DNA of 36,396 nt from Rickettsiales bacterium (GTDB lineage Bacteria > Pseudomonadota > Alphaproteobacteria > Rickettsiales > UBA1997): NCBI GenBank assembly GCA_016778745.1, contig JADHOZ010000004.1, forward strand, positions 1 through 36,396, given 5' to 3'. Position 1 is the stretch's first letter; each line of letters starts with the position of its first letter. Below are positions 35,691 to 36,396 of the stretch, in pieces. The translations under genes and the position numbers were made by a program. The notes under the pieces are model-generated. The model searched no databases. It was not told where the DNA came from and saw only the letters and a list, made by a program, of their open reading frames with translations.

Positions 35691-35867
35691 TTATAGACCA
35701 AAAATTAGGCCGATGAATTTTGAAATAATAAAATCAGCAAATGTTATGGTCAAAGAAACTACAATTATTGTTACAACTATTGTTGCTGTAGTTATATATA
35801 CTTCTTTTTTTGTCGGGAATTGAAGTTTTTTTGATTCTTCTAGTGCACCCTGAAAGAATTTTAGCAT
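35691..35867 (-). CDS. secE: Preprotein translocase subunit SecE
   Basis: 58 residues. The start is MLKFFQGALEESKKLQFPTK; the conserved segment before the membrane helix is KLQFPTKKEV, with Phe where most bacteria have Trp (VxWPTrkE). One membrane helix follows (ITTATIVVTIIVVSLTITFA) and the tail ends GLIFGL. SecE clamps SecY in the Sec translocon. Position between tRNA-Trp and nusG confirms the call. Upstream (35868-36005) are a tRNA-3'-end-like motif and a hairpin. Confidence 0.95.
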   Translation of the reverse strand: MLKFFQGALEESKKLQFPTKKEVYITTATIVVTIIVVSLTITFADFIISKFIGLIFGL

Positions 35868-35925
35868 TATAATTATATCAATTTATGGTGGCGGGAGTGA
35901 GATTTATAATAACGTCTCCAGCCGG

Positions 35926-35948
35926 AAAAACGATTATTAATCGTTTTT
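35926..35948 (-). terminator. A/T-rich hairpin between tRNA-Trp and secE
   Basis: Perfect 10-bp arms AAAAACGATT and AATCGTTTTT around a 3-nt loop. On the minus strand it ends in five T directly before CCGG, so it could be a weak terminator or processing signal separating tuf-tRNA-Trp from secE-nusG. The stem holds only two G-C pairs. Confidence 0.4.
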
Positions 35949-36005
35949 AATTTTAAATGGGTATTCGTTTTAGTAAATCCCGGTGTTAATTCAATCTCTG
36001 TACTG

Positions 36006-36081
36006 TGGCAGGAGTGAGAGGAGTCGAACCCCCAACCAACGGTTTTGGAGACCGCTACTCTACCAATTGAGCTACACTCCT
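36006..36081 (-). tRNA. tRNA-Trp (anticodon CCA), CCA encoded
   Basis: Minus strand cloverleaf: acceptor AGGAGTG/CACTCCT, D arm GCTC..GAGT, anticodon arm GCGGT/ACCGT with loop CTCCAAA (anticodon CCA, reads UGG), and T arm GGGGG-TTCGACT-CCTCT, then discriminator G and CCA. It sits between tuf and secE, the standard bacterial position. Confidence 0.97.
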
Positions 36082-36091
36082 ATAACCAACT

Positions 36092-36133
36092 AAATCTCAA
36101 CTCTAATCACCTAAATTATCAGAGTTGAGATTT
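36092..36133. repeat. Perfect 13-bp inverted repeat between tuf and tRNA-Trp
   Basis: Arms AAATCTCAACTCT (36092-36104) and its exact complement (36121-36133) with a 16-nt loop. In the minus transcript the hairpin ends about 10 nt before the tRNA-Trp 5' end and lacks a T-run, so an RNA-processing role is more likely than termination. Confidence 0.7.
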
Positions 36134-36145
36134 GAGCTTTTTCAA

Positions 36146-36181
36146 AAAGTTGTCGATACTTTATCTAGTACTGACAACTTT
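36146..36181. repeat. 9-bp inverted repeat just after tuf
   Basis: Arms AAAGTTGTC (36146-36154) and GACAACTTT (36173-36181) flank an 18-nt loop, starting 3 nt after the tuf stop. It is the first of two consecutive hairpins in the tuf to tRNA-Trp spacer. On the minus strand the stem is followed by TTTTTGAAAAAGC, so weak termination is possible. Confidence 0.5.
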
Positions 36182-36183
36182 GA

Positions 36184-36396
36184 TTACTTAATAATTTTAG
36201 CAACGACGCCGGCGCCAACAGTTCTACCACCTTCACGGATAGCAAATCTTAATCCTTCTTCCATAGCAATTGGAGAAATTAGCTCGGCTGTTAATTTAAC
36301 ATTATCACCTGGCATAACCATCTCAGTGCCCTCGGGAAGAGTGACAGATCCGGTCACATCAGTCGTTCTGAAATAAAATTGTGGACGGTAGTTCTT
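36184..36396 (-). CDS. tuf: Elongation factor Tu, C-terminal part (cut by the window edge)
   Basis: The last 70 residues of EF-Tu domain 3. The visible protein begins [16 protein letters not shown] and continues with [34 protein letters not shown] and the C-terminal [15 protein letters not shown]-Tu delivers aminoacyl-tRNA to the ribosome. The order tuf, tRNA-Trp, secE, nusG is the conserved one. The rest of the gene lies beyond base 36396. Confidence 0.97.
   Translation of the reverse strand, partial: KNYRPQFYFRTTDVTGSVTLPEGTEMVMPGDNVKLTAELISPIAMEEGLRFAIREGGRTVGAGVVAKIIK

Noticed and set aside
1-36396. CRISPR arrays, intact insertion sequences, prophage or toxin-antitoxin genes
   Set aside because: None seen: no spaced direct repeats, no transposase or integrase frames, and no small paired genes of such families.

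Overview
The window is about 36.4 kb of A+T-rich, densely packed bacterial chromosome. No gene-free stretch exceeds 300 bases; the longest are about 230 bp (23166-23393) and 212 bp (8211-8422). Gene content and order point to an alphaproteobacterium, most plausibly a Rickettsiales-like or other host-associated lineage. Pointers are the second-type GltX with a KISKR loop, the PccA C-terminus, a lone CcmB, a lone PstB, a PdhC-type E2, and the block tuf-tRNA-Trp-secE-nusG-rplKAJL-rpoBC. It is less reduced than a classical Rickettsia, because it carries glutamine synthetase, glutamine-dependent NAD synthetase and the nucleotide-sugar enzymes ManC and Ugd. The taxonomic call is inference; no 16S gene is present.

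Layout. 1-1567 (+): the 3' three quarters of pccA. 1620-4291 (-): a tight operon thiE-like > manC > ccmB, whose first start codon shares the bases CATG with divergent yggS (+, 4290-4946). tRNA-Arg(UCU) (-), then glnA and the comM/yifB ATPase gene (both +). 8423-9397 (-): rpmE followed with no spacing by a bioH-like esterase gene. 9580-11192 (+): an M23 peptidase and a bactofilin, a cell-shape pair. 11231-19428 (-): an eight-gene run with overlaps or gaps of at most 12 nt: histidine kinase > ugd > dusB > nadE > three consecutive RDD-family membrane proteins > gltX. 19500-20620 (+): pstB and a tatB-like gene. 20615-21720 (-): a small anchored acidic protein and a probable outer-membrane beta-barrel protein. 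Then pdhC (-), a 164-bp palindromic element, a yejE-like permease gene (-), and the RNA polymerase/ribosomal protein/SecE-NusG cluster back to a partial tuf (all -).

How the genes fit together. Most are housekeeping: translation, transcription, central carbon metabolism (PDH E2, propionyl-CoA carboxylase), nitrogen (GlnA makes the glutamine that NadE consumes) and envelope work (GDP-mannose, UDP-glucuronate, bactofilin with LytM peptidase, Tat, OMP). I found no phage, CRISPR array or intact insertion sequence.

The most distinctive signals are structural. There is a perfect 24-bp inverted repeat enclosing an imperfectly palindromic 116-bp core between pdhC and yejE. Two long palindromes lie inside coding sequence near gene starts (bioH-like and nadE), with shorter ones in pccA and ugd. 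A tRNA-3'-end-like remnant lies before secE. The tandem RDD triplet inside a housekeeping operon is also unusual. I see no clear new multi-gene system; the palindromes and the RDD cluster are the best candidates for follow-up.
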